The position numbers and the translations under genes were made by a program. The notes beneath the pieces are model-generated. The model did no database searches and was not told the DNA's origin. It worked only from the letters and a program-made list of their open reading frames with translations. Source: Deroplatys truncata (taxonomy: Eukaryota; Arthropoda; Insecta; Mantodea; Mantidae). Taken from it: 64,000 nucleotides of DNA. Where the stretch lies: NCBI GenBank assembly GCA_030765065.1, contig CM060978.1, positions 217,949,498 through 218,013,497 on the forward strand, in the 5' to 3' direction. Below, in pieces: positions 53,869 through 64,000 of the stretch (the stretch's first letter is position 1; every line of letters starts with the position of its first letter).

Positions 53869-54845
53869 ATGATATATCTAACGCTACGTAACGTGCAAAT
53901 CTAACACATTGTATTAAATACAGCTATTTGGGGTTGACATAAGCTGCGATAATTTAACCTAACTTAAGAGTTCTTAAGTCAAGCTTTTCCTTCCCATTAG
54001 ATTAAGTTGGAGGCACAAAACTAATTTGAACCAATCGGTGTGAAGCAGTAGTATGGAATAATAAACAGCAAGTACCAATAATAATCTTCCCGTTACGTTC
54101 TGTGTGTCCTAATTAGATTTTTAATTTAGACCCATTTCTTAACTTCACCTTACGTGAAGTGTTAAGTCACATTAAGTTCATCGTAATCATCGCACACACA
54201 TATGAACAAGAAAGCAAACAAACATTTAAAAATGTTATTCAGGCTTCAGTGTAACCCATTATGTATGTTAATATGAATTCTTCATCCAAAATTGAAAATT
54301 ACCAGAAACCGTTGCATATTACAGTTCTATTATATGCATAGGTTTTACTGCATTGATTTGATTTGTATTATCCAGTAGACAATTCATTACCTTTATTTTA
54401 TCTTTTTTATTGGAACTTCTAAAACGAGCTCTATGCTAAAGCAGTAAGCTTTGTACTTACAGTTCAAAGTGGCGCACCGTTAATTGGTTTTGTTTTCCAA
54501 ACGAGCTTTAAAACCTTCTCTCTTTGCATTTCTAAAATTGGATGGATATTTAATTTAAAAAGCTTTCCAAGGCAGACTAATTTAATGAGTAACGAAAATG
54601 CCACTTATCCTATTTCCTGACTGCTGCCGCCGAATGACAAAGGAGGGACCTTAATAGCATCAACACTTCTGCATTATCTGACGACTTCTTTTTGAAGAGC
54701 TTTTTCAAGAGAATGCAAATTCCTTCCACGATTATGAGAAAAATTGCTGTCAAAGAGCAAAAGGTATTACGTGTGCAAAAAGTGGATCAGTATCAACGGT
54801 GAGAGATATTGTTTTAACAGACAGAGCTATTAAGTTTTCAGATTG
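53869..54845. other. No gene seen
   Basis: AT-rich, featureless on reading. Confidence 0.4.
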
Positions 54846-54849
54846 GTTT

Positions 54850-54930
54850 TGTGGTCGTGAGAAGTGCTCTAGCTTCTAAAATCAGAGGTCTCAGCTTCGA
54901 TTCCCTTTTAGGCTCGGTAGGACTTTTGTT
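54850..54930 (+). repeat. Degenerate tRNA-derived SINE head
   Basis: TGTGGTCGTGAGAAGTGCTC then GTCTCAGCTTCGATTCCC about 30 nt later resemble A and B boxes. Stems are not maintained. Confidence 0.4.
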
Positions 54931-55243
54931 ATATTAGAATCATTCTCTAAATACTTAAGTGAACTTGTTTGAACTATCTTAATAGTCATCAACCAGATTA
55001 AAAGCAGCTCACACCTCAAATAAACATACGAAAAAGCGTAATCTAATTTGTGTTGCATACAAATGTTCAATGAAGTATCTATTCAATAAATTGTATTCTA
55101 CGACACGTAAAATTATTTTACTTAGTTTTCAGCACTCGAAATTAAGTGAGGCTCTCTTCAAAATTTACGACTCCCAAATGTTAGACAGTTGGCCATCCCT
55201 GATATATTAGATGAGAATTGTGCATAGTTCATTACAAAAAAAA

Positions 55244-56071
55244 TCTGATGTGTTACACTCACATGAATTTCTCTACTCTTGTACAAACTATTTTTACAAA
55301 CGCTTATTCTCAATTTGCTTCATGATAATCGAGGAATCGAGATATTAATCTTATTACTAATTTTCTTATAGGTGCAAGGGGAATATGGTAGTATTTAAGC
55401 GATAGTCAAATCTTTTAAGAGCTGGTTGCTATGTGGCGCATTCCATTCTCTTTGTTTGTCCAGGACATAAAAAATGAATAACTAATTCCGATTTGAGAAA
55501 AAGTATTGAACAATTTAAGGGAATAACAAGCAATATCTCGAAAATGGTTCACTCAACAACAAGTATATAATGACGTAAATTGTGTATTTTAACGCGATCT
55601 ACATTTTTTGTATAGTAAAATTTTGTCTATCTCTTATGGTTTACCAGTTATGCAAAAGTCGTTCACAATGAAGAATGTTTTTGGAGACATTCCCAGAAAA
55701 TGCGAGATATACATTTTATTTGTCATGAAAGTATCTTAAATATATGATATTTTAATCAAAATGGTTAAAGCCCTTTTTCATAAAATTAAAAATGTTCCAT
55801 AAAGGGCAATCTGGGGTGGGGGGATTTTCTTGAAAACCTTCGTGTCGCATCTCTGGAAGATACGGAACCTAAATACCAAGTTTGGTGTTTATCCGACTGT
55901 TCGTTTCTGAGTTATATTGTTTACAGACACACACACGGGCATGTTTCCAAAATACCTTTTTTGGATTCAGGAGGCCTCAAAACATATGTTTCCGGTGAAA
56001 TCATGGTATTGAATTTTTGGGTGGAATGCAATACTTCCCGTACTTACTATACGAAGTAGGGAAAGTAAAAA
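55244..56071 (+). mobile_element. LR repeat copy 7
   Basis: 828-bp complete copy in L-to-R orientation, starting TCTGATGTGTTACACTC after an A-run and ending GGGAAAGTAAAAA. The microsatellite is reduced to a few CA units (55925-55937). Confidence 0.85.
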
Positions 56072-56594
56072 TAGTGTACGTATGTGCTGGTGAGCTAATG
56101 TAGACAAGAATTACTCTCTGCATACTGCTGTGATAAACTTAGATACTCTATGGTGGGACATTTCCAGAAGACAACACATGGTATACATCCAGGTTTAGGA
56201 GATTTGCTTGAGAATAGCAATAAACTAAACAAATGACGAACACTGTTGTTCTTCTCAAAAATTGTCATTAAGAAACAATTATTTAACGATTTTATATTTG
56301 CACCTTTGGAAAATCAAGTAGCTATATCATTGTCAGCAAGGATTGTAATGTTCGTTTACAATTTCGTCTAGAAAACACCTTGTCAGTAGTATATGGCAAT
56401 GTCCTTTAAGTGTGTGCAAGGACATTTGAAGTAATGTTCCAATTTGTACGAAATAGGCACACATATGCACATCATTGTATTATGGTTATTACGCTGCGGA
56501 ATTTCATGCTCCAGTTTCTCTAAATCATTTAGATATACTAATGTTGTCACCTTTGCTGTACTTCCAAGAATTTACTTCAACTTACATGACCGTA
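56072..56594. other. No gene seen
   Basis: AT-rich spacer. Confidence 0.4.
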
Positions 56595-57452
56595 ACTACC
56601 ACAGAAATTACTTTCTCTACCCTCTATCGTTTATTAATACAGATACAAACTACTTTTAATAAAGCTTATTTTTCTATCCACTTCATTTTAATCCAAATAA
56701 ACATTTGCAGAAATAACTACATTACACATTTCGTTATAAATAGAAAGGGAACAGCGATAGTTAAATGTTTGAGAACTGGAAACTATACGCTGGCCTTAAA
56801 ATTCCATACTGTTTCCATGCAATCGCAAGAAACAACTGAATGTTGCAAGGACTTTAGAGAATGACCAAGCAATGATCCATTCGAACCATTAATAGCAGAT
56901 ATCTTGGAAATGTCTGATGCCACAAAAAGTTATTTGAAATAAATTGTGTGTTTTAAAGGGATTCTTGGTAGTACGTCTTCTTCCATCGCTTAACCTTTAC
57001 TAGTTGTACAAGATTATACAAAATTCCTTCTGAATGAAGAGAATTTCAATGGTTGTTCCCAGAAAATTCAAGATATACCTTTTATTTGTAATATAAATAT
57101 AAATATATGGTATTTTAATCAAAGCCGTTAGAGCCATTGTTTTAGAAAATCAAGATTTTCGAAAAATGTTCCATGTAAAGGGCAGTTTGGGGTTGGGAAA
57201 TTTCCTTGAAAATCTTCGTGTCGCATGTTCAGAAGGTACTGAATGTAAATACGAGTTTGGTGCTGATCCGACTATAAGTTTTTGAGTTATGCTGTTCACA
57301 GACACACACATACGGACCTTTTTCTAAAAATGCTTTTTTTATTCATTCAGGGGCCTCAAAACATATATTTGCGGTGAAATTTCGGAATAGAATTTTTGGG
57401 CAGAATGCAATACCTTCTCTACCTACTATGTACGTGGTAGAGAAAATAAAAA
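56595..57452 (+). repeat. Old diverged LR copy
   Basis: L-like start (ACTTTCTCTACCCTC, then CATTTTAATCCAAATAAACA) and R-like end (GTGGTAGAGAAAATAAAAAT) with all intermediate landmarks in order but heavily substituted. It abuts the younger copy at 57453 at the shared A-run. Confidence 0.75.
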
Positions 57453-58408
57453 TGTGATGTGTTACACTCACATGACATTCTCTACTCTTGTACAAACTAT
57501 TTTTACAAACTCTTATTCTCCATGTATTTCATATTAATCGAGATAAACATTTGCAGAAACGATCTTTTGACATGCAAAGAGAATTACATTTTACACATAG
57601 CAACCAGTTCTAAAAATATTTGCTATCGCTTAAGGCGTACTTTGTTCTCCTTGTTTTGTAATTGCAAGGGCAATATAGAAATACAGTAGCCTTTAAGCAT
57701 AGACATATCTCTTAATAGCTGGTTGCTAGGTGCAACACCATTCTCTTTGTCACAGATTAATATTCTTTGCATATCCAAGACAAAAAAATGAATAACGAAT
57801 TCTCATTTGAGAAAATAAGTATTGAAAAATTTAAGGGAATAACAAGCAATATCTCGAAAATGGTTCACTCAACAACAAAAAATGTATATGACATAAATTG
57901 TGTATTTTAACGCGATCTACATTTTTTGTGTAGTAAAATTTTGTCTATCTCTTATGGTTTACCAGTTATGGTAAAGTCGTTCACAATGAAGAATACCTTT
58001 AGACATTCCAGAAAATTCGAGATATACATTTTATTTGTCATGAAAGTATCTTAAACATATGACATTTTAATCAACATCGTTATAGCCATTATTGAGAAAA
58101 TTAAAATTTTCGAAAAATGTTTCATGTAAAGGGTAATCTGGGATAGAGGGATTTTCTTGAAAACCTTCATGTCGCATCTCTGGAAGATACTGAACCTAAA
58201 TACCAAGTTTAGTGTTTATCCGACTGTTCGTTTCTGAGTTATGCTGTTTAGAGACGCACACACAGACACACACGGACATGTTTCCAAAAATGCTTTTTTG
58301 GGATTCAGGGAGTCTCAAAACATGTATTTCCGGTGAAATCTCGGTATCGAATTTTTGGGTGGAATACAATACTTTCCCTACTTACTATACGTTGTAGAGA
58401 AAGTAAAT
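57453..58408 (+). mobile_element. LR repeat copy 8
   Basis: 956 bp in L-to-R orientation, starting TGTGATGTGTTACACTC at the A-run ending the older copy and closing GTAGAGAAAGTAAAT. The L module has extra sequence (57548-57720) because two L-like stretches are joined, the second with CATAGACATATCTCTTAATA as in copy 5. Confidence 0.8.
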
Positions 58409-59336
58409 ATATGCAACGCTCATTGAAAGAATGAAAGAAAGAAAGAAACAAACAAACAAATACAAATCAAAGCGCAACGTATAATAATAACCTGTGTGAA
58501 AATTAACTCTGTCATTCATTAGTGTTTAGAAAATCCCTGTTATGTGTGATACACGGAGAGATTAAATGTACTATAAGCAAGAAGAATGTTCATACAGCTA
58601 AACCTCGTCCTGCTGCTTTTCGAAGAAACCTTAAAGCCGATAACAAACGAGAAAGAGGCTTACGCTTATTGTATTATGAAACGCTTTTGGGGTAGTCTTT
58701 GAACTATAAATAATTTCTTCAACAATCGTTAGATATTTTAAAAAGTTGTTGATTTTGCTGTATTTAAGACTAAGCCCTTGCATGGATGTATAACACAGCG
58801 ATTTGAAGATTTGTCCGCACACCTTTTATATAATCAACGGGGGTCTGATATTTCGCAAATGCGGTGTTGCCCGAAATATTAGTAAAGGCTTGGATTCCTG
58901 TATTTTCAGCTTTCACGACCTGTAAACTATCTTTTAATGTGTTTAGAAAATGCGATAAATGTAAAACTTTACTGAAGATGCGAAAAGTATACTAAAGTAC
59001 TACCTATATAAATGCAAAATTCGCAATTTTATTCGAATAAAACTTTTTTATTTCTTAGGATAAACGTGAGTTTTGAAAGTCATGAGTAGCCTAAAATACA
59101 TTTTCACGCTTACACCAAAAGCGTTAAATGTTTTGTCCAGTTTGGCTAAATTGTGCAACTTTTGTACATAATGGAATGGAAATATGAGCAGATAGAGCAT
59201 TTTAAATTTATAAGGCTTGTTATAAATTATAGTCAGGTGCATAGGTGAGTTTATTCGCTTATTGGCCAAGCAATATAACTTTGTTTATAAGGGTTGAAAA
59301 TAACGCGTCAGGGATGTATTTACAATTTTCGAGGTA
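58409..59336. other. No gene seen
   Basis: AT-rich; a short GAAA/CAAA repeat at about 58432-58460. No coding motif. Confidence 0.4.
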
Positions 59337-60050
59337 CTCCAAGGGTGATCTAGTAAGTAACGATCGTTTGCGCATTTCTGCTGCGCATATCGATGTCGGG
59401 CTTCTATCCAAGGTCGAATGCTTTCTCAACATTTTTTCTCAGCGTCCTGCGAGTGTCAGTGAAAACAAGTTGTTATTGGTATTCTGTGATTGTTCAAAAT
59501 CAACGGTGATGTACAAAGTGCCTTGACTGTGAGTTGAGAGTATTCGATTTTTGAATGTTCAGAAAATGAACCCTGCAGAGATTTATGGTGAACTAAAAGA
59601 AGTGTATGGTGATACAGATGAACGAAAGAAATTTGAAAGAGTGGCGTGAAATGTTCAACAGGACGAACAAATGAGTATGACGAAACTCGACCCGGACGTC
59701 CATCACACATCACAGATGATTTAAAGAATCAAATGTTCAACAAAATCGTGCAAGGCAGACGCGGAATCCTAGACGAGTTACAAATTTATTTCCCCAAAAT
59801 TTCCCATTTCTTGCTTGGTGAAACTGCGTTCGAATACCTTGGCTTAATGCAGCATTGACGAGAATTCTACAACACGGAATTTTAAAGTACAGATATCACA
59901 CATGTTTAAATAACGGAGGTGGTAATGTAGAGAAATAAAGTAAGCTTAAATTTTATAACTTACAAGCTTTTTTAATGTATATACCTATATATATGTATAT
60001 ATATAAACTTATTAAAGCCAAAGGGTGTTACTTCCTGGACTACCCTCGCA
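59337..60050 (+). mobile_element. mariner relic, third lineage
   Basis: 714 bp between TA dinucleotides (59335-59336, 60051-60052). Inverted ends are diverged but alignable: left AGGGTGATCTAGTAAGTAAC, right inverse AGGGTAGTCCAGGAAGTAAC. Within it, 59566-59660 reads NPAEIYGELKEVYGD (HTH I end), and 59650-59720 gives NEYDETRPGRPSHITDD (linker before HTH II), followed by a weak ISHFLLGE-like stretch. The catalytic domain is missing and frames are broken. Confidence 0.75.
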
Positions 60051-60052
60051 TA

Positions 60053-61014
60053 TGATAGAAAATAATGGTTGGGAAATATTTGGTAGTTAAGGTAACCTGC
60101 GATTTTTGTCGAGTCCCTGTAAATTTAACTTGTAAAATTAACAGTGAAAATTTCTACATAAGGGGTTGAAAATGTGGCAGAGGTGGCTTTTGAGACTTGC
60201 TAAGTAGCCCATAAATTTCTTTGGGATCCATAATAGAAATGTAACAAAGTTTTGTCTAGATAGACCATTTGTTAGGAGTTGATACTAAAAATGGAATATA
60301 AGGGTATAGTGCAAGCTTTTGAAAGTTGTGGGGTAGTTTATCATTTTAATCAGATTCTAAAGCCCAAGCTTTATCAAAATCATAGCAAACAGGATCCTTG
60401 ATAACAAAGCTCAGTGGAATTAGAGGAGCATTCGGTGATATTAACACGATATGCAGCCTCTCCTCCAGTGACTCAATTTTAAAATATTTTAAACCTCCTC
60501 ATTTACTCTTCTGTGCTGGAAGTCATTAAATATCTGCTGTGTTTGCAATAAAATGCATAAAAGTCTCTCATATCAATGTTCAACTGAACGGAGTTGAAAT
60601 AGTGTGACATGAATATGTAAATGCTTTAACAACAGTTATTTTTTTTGGAAATAGTTTATAGCCTATATCCGTCCGGAAGAACAGTGCCTTTACACAAACA
60701 TACACACGCAAATTCTCTCTTTATAATGATAGCATAGATAATAATTGTCTTGCAAAAAATATGGGGTGTTAAGAGGAAGCATTTAGGTTAGAGGGCAGCT
60801 GTTCCATCCACTATTCTTTATTAACTGTTATTTTGAAGGCAATCTGGTTCATTTTAGTGGACACAGTAATGAATTAAACATGCAATTAGACTCTGATTTC
60901 CGGATAATATGCAAATATGGATAAGAATACTACCGAAAATTTGTCGGAGAAATTTGAATAGCGAGATTGTGATTTGTCAATCTCCGATGCATTAACAAAT
61001 CCCGCATATTTCCT
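60053..61014. other. No gene seen
   Basis: AT-rich, no recognised feature. Confidence 0.4.
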
Positions 61015-61417
61015 TCATGTTAATAATGACTACATTAAAAAAATAATTATGTATTACATTAGCAACGCTTTCTTTACCCATTCTTCCACAAATTGTCTTA
61101 CGAAAGTAATTTTCTGTCTAATTCATGTTAATTAAAACAAAGGTTTGCAGAAATGGCTTTATTAAACATTTCGTTTTGGCTAAAGCGATTGTCAACTCTT
61201 TTAAAAGTGAATCGCTGTATGCTGCTTTTGAAATTTCGCTCTTTGCCTGAAGAAACGTATGGCGAAAGAGAGCTTCAAAAATTCATCAACTAACAACGAA
61301 TATATGAAAAGTGGTTAGATACAAGAATTATTTCACATAAATTGTGTGATTATCGAGAACTACTTTTTATGTGGTAAGTTTCCTTGCATCTCTTACAGCT
61401 AAGCATTAAAAAAAAAT
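61015..61417 (+). repeat. Old LR fragment (L and start of R)
   Basis: Diverged landmarks of the L module (TTCATGTTAATTAAAACAAA, TTTGCAGAAATGG) followed by early R (TCACATAAATTGTGTGATTA, TTTTATGTGGTAAG), interrupted by the younger LR copy at 61418. Confidence 0.55.
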
Positions 61418-62199
61418 TCTGATGTGTTATACTCACATGACTTTCTCTACTCTTGTTTTTACAAACACTTATTCTCCATCTACTTCATGTTAATCGATAT
61501 AAAAATTTGCAGAAAATATCTTATTGCTAATTTTCTTACAGCTGCAGGGGGAATATGGTAGGCTTTAAGCGATACTCAAATCTGTTAAGAAGTGGTTGTT
61601 ATGTGGAGAATTCCGTTCTCTCTGCATGTCCAGAAAAAAATTCAGACAAATAGCAAGTAGTATCTCGGGAATGGTTCACTCCAGAAAAAAGTGCATATGA
61701 CTTACATTATTTTTTAATAAAATCTAGATTTTTTGTGTAGTAAAAGTTTTTCATCTATTAAGGTTTCATTTAAAATGAAGACGACTTTTAGGGGCATTCC
61801 TAAAAATTAAAAGTATACGCTTCATTTGCCATGAGCGTATCTTGAACATATGATATTTAATTAAAATCGTTACAGCCATTTTTGAGAAAAGCAACATTTT
61901 CGAAAAACCTTCCATGTAAAGGGTAGTCTGTGGTGGGGGGATTTTCTTGAAAATCTTCGTGTCGCATCTTTGAAAGATACTGACCCTAAATACCAAGTTT
62001 GGTATTTATCCGACTTTTCGTTTTTGAGTTATGCTCTACACAGGCACACAGACACACATGGATTTTTTTTCTAAAAATGGCTTTTTGTTTTATTCAGGGG
62101 GCCTCAAAACATGTATTTCCGGTGAAATCTCGGTATAGAATTTTTGGATGGAATGCAATACTTCCCCTACTTACTATACGTAGTAGAAGAAAGTAAAAA
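61418..62199 (+). mobile_element. LR repeat copy 9
   Basis: 782 bp in L-to-R orientation: TCTGATGTGTTATACTC after an A-run to GAAGAAAGTAAAAA. Several internal deletions; the microsatellite is only about 15 bp. Confidence 0.8.
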
Positions 62200-62520
62200 T
62201 ACACGAAATTCATTTAGAATGAAGAAAACTGCATAAAGTATTCACAGACAAATTACATATGTACATGTTATTTGTCACGAAAATACCTTAAATATGCGAT
62301 ATTTGAATAAAAAGTTTTAGCTATTTTCGAGAAAAATACCGAAAGATTGTCCATGGAAAGTATTGTTTGGGATGGGGGATTTGCTTCGTGTCGCATCCTT
62401 GGAAGATGTTGAGATTAAATGTCTGCCAAGTTTGGTTTTTATCCACCATTTCATTTGGAATTAAGATGTTCATACACGCACCCACATGCACACATTTATT
62501 TCTAAAAGCTTAGTTAGGAC
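62200..62520 (+). repeat. Old LR fragment (R module), abutting copy 9
   Basis: Continues with diverged R landmarks (TTATTTGTCACGAAAATACC, GGGATGGGGGATTTGCTTCG, TGTCTGCCAAGTTTGG, short CA tract). It may be the part of the 61015-61417 copy that lies beyond the insertion of copy 9: the order L, early R, insertion, late R fits. Confidence 0.6.
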
Positions 62521-63406
62521 TTCACCTAGACTTTGACTTAGGGACTTTAGGAATACTACTTCACAAGTATTTTCTTCTACTTTCTGCAGGTATAATCGCT
62601 ATGAAAATAAAAATTAAAAGGCGACCCTAAAAATAAGCGTATTACATGTTAGAACCTGTCGCTCTTTAAGTTAATTCTATTAATTTCAAGAGTGGTTTAG
62701 CATATTAAGTTTCCCTGGTATGAAATAAAAATGAATCACTAAGTCACAGAAAATAATTAAACCTTAAGGATAACAAGCCAGTAGGCTTTTAGAACGAGAG
62801 AATAATAAAGTAATGGTGCATGAAACAACGTCAACTTTGCCGGCGGTATAAATATTATGTAACAAGCAATAAAACAACCGCCGCCGTAATAAATATAACA
62901 AGATAAACGACCTGAAAGCAATAATTAAATTAAAAGCTGGTGGAGCGTAGGTAGCAAGGGAGTGAGGCAATGAAACCAACGAGACTTCTCCTGTAAACAG
63001 ATATTAACATCCTTCTGCTCTACTGCAACATGGTCTCAAACAGATAACTGATATTTTTATTACAACTGGACTTATGGCACAAAACATTTAGGTGCGGATG
63101 CATTGTAGCCCATAAAACAAGCTTTATGATTACATAAAAGAAAGGTATACACATGTTATGATATTTGCAAACCAAAAGTGAGTGCAGTGCTATACACTGT
63201 TTAGTTTATGTTTTGTTCTGCTAGGTAGGATATAAATGGGTGACAGATTTTCTGATATTACACATGATTACAGTATATAAAAACATTAAAAAGTGGAGCT
63301 ACCCACACATCCACTTGTAGGTGGCTTAGTGCTTCTCAGGACATTGTCATCCCGAAAAGGAAAACGGAACGATTAGTCAATTGGCAAAATGCCTGTTTTT
63401 AGTTTA
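62521..63406. other. No gene seen
   Basis: AT-rich, no recognised element. Confidence 0.4.
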
Positions 63407-63429
63407 AAAAAATCTGATGTGTTACATTC
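63407..63429 (+). repeat. LR left-end stub interrupted by an LTR
   Basis: A-run followed by TCTGATGTGTTACATTC, the first 17 bp of the L module with one change, then an abrupt switch to the LTR. The rest of the LR copy should lie beyond the window. Confidence 0.6.
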
Positions 63430-64000
63430 TGACGCAGTAATTTGTGTCACAAAATGTAAATGTCAGAGTGATTGTAGTGTGAATATGCATTGTTGTGTGA
63501 CATTGATTTGAGATGTTTGTTGATTGTAATCATTGTTGAGAAGTGGGTTTATACGGCCTTACTGAAACTGACAATAATAGCGTGCAATAATGTAGCGAGG
63601 GGGTGAGCTGTTTATCATTATTAGAGACGAGCAAATGACGTCAGAGTGGCGTGTTTTTCTTAGAATTTGCGGGAACATTTTTCCTAGAGCATATGTTTTC
63701 GTTATTTTCATTGGATATAAATATAGACGCTAATGTTGGCGCGTTTTATTAACCAATAGCAGCTCGGTTATAATCTTTAGGCATATTGGGGCGAGGAAGT
63801 ATAAATCCAGTGTCAGGGTCAAGTTTCACGTAGTCCAACAGAAGCATTCGCGTATAATACATCGATGAGTTCATGGAGTATGCGTCGCAAGCAGTTCATC
63901 AAGGTTACGCGTAGCAAATTTATGACAAATCTCTCGTGTCGTAAAGTTAATTACATAAAAAGTTGAAGTACGCGAATTAATAATGGGCAGTAAAGAAGTT
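63430..64000 (+). repeat. 5' part of an LTR (partial, runs off window)
   Basis: Starts TGACGCAGTAATTTG and aligns with the reverse complement of 29192-29861. TATA-like GGATATAAATATAG (about 63713) and GTATAAATCC (about 63798) are promoter candidates on the plus strand. Whether a full retrotransposon follows cannot be seen. Confidence 0.6.

Overview
The window is eukaryotic, AT-rich, and built almost entirely of transposable elements and their relics. The element families point to an arthropod, most likely an insect with a large, repeat-rich genome: CR1-like and RTE-like LINEs, mariner/Tc1 relics, a Harbinger-type element with a Myb/SANT gene, tRNA-derived SINEs and a gypsy-type LTR element with a tRNA-Lys-like primer site. 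The species cannot be named from the sequence. I see no convincing host protein-coding gene, no rRNA, no functional tRNA gene and no CRISPR array.

Layout. 1-1.85 kb: minus-strand LINE endonuclease remnant split by a copy of a short dispersed repeat, here called the LR element. 1.95-2.8 kb: a second LR copy. 3.4-6.0 kb: decayed minus-strand CR1-like LINE (RT part, then ORF1 with coiled coil and SGNH esterase). 6.94-7.61 kb: internally deleted mariner. 8.68-17.19 kb: complete, very young Ty3/gypsy-type retrotransposon on the minus strand with apparently identical 1141-bp LTRs, 4-bp target duplication, gag, and pol in the -1 frame. 17.46-18.55 kb: Harbinger-like element. 19-19.6 kb: fragment of an unrecognised repeated protein. 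21.2 kb: intact SINE. 24.9-27.6 kb: 5' two-thirds of another LINE, whose family also supplies the 3' end at 45.4-46.2 kb. 29.2-29.9 kb: solo LTR; the same LTR family starts again in inverse orientation at 63.43 kb and leaves the window. 34.4 kb: second mariner. 36.0 kb: SINE. 38.1-38.6 kb: foldback/MITE. 39.2-44.8 kb: one LR copy followed by a 4.46-kb LR module array. 49.4-50.6 kb: Tc1 element. 51.0-51.65 kb: hAT transposase relic. 53 kb: SINE with a 331-bp tandem duplication. 55.2-58.4 and 61-62.5 kb: more LR copies, old and young. 59.3-60.05 kb: third mariner.

The most unusual structure is the LR family. A complete copy is about 830-930 bp: a left module L (~230 bp) and a right module R (~650-670 bp, containing a CA-rich microsatellite). 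Its ends carry an asymmetrically placed 12-bp inverted repeat, each end can form a hairpin, and copies sit in A/T runs without an obvious target duplication. This resembles non-autonomous Helentron (Helitron2/HINE-type) elements. At 40368-44824 the modules are reassorted as L-L-L-R-L-L-R-R-R-R, with every junction at the same short A-run.

The only genes that look capable of expression are gag and pol of the 8.7-17.2 kb element. A slippery-like heptamer lies directly at the gag stop, 7 nt before a possible stem-loop, which suggests that pol is made by -1 ribosomal frameshifting.
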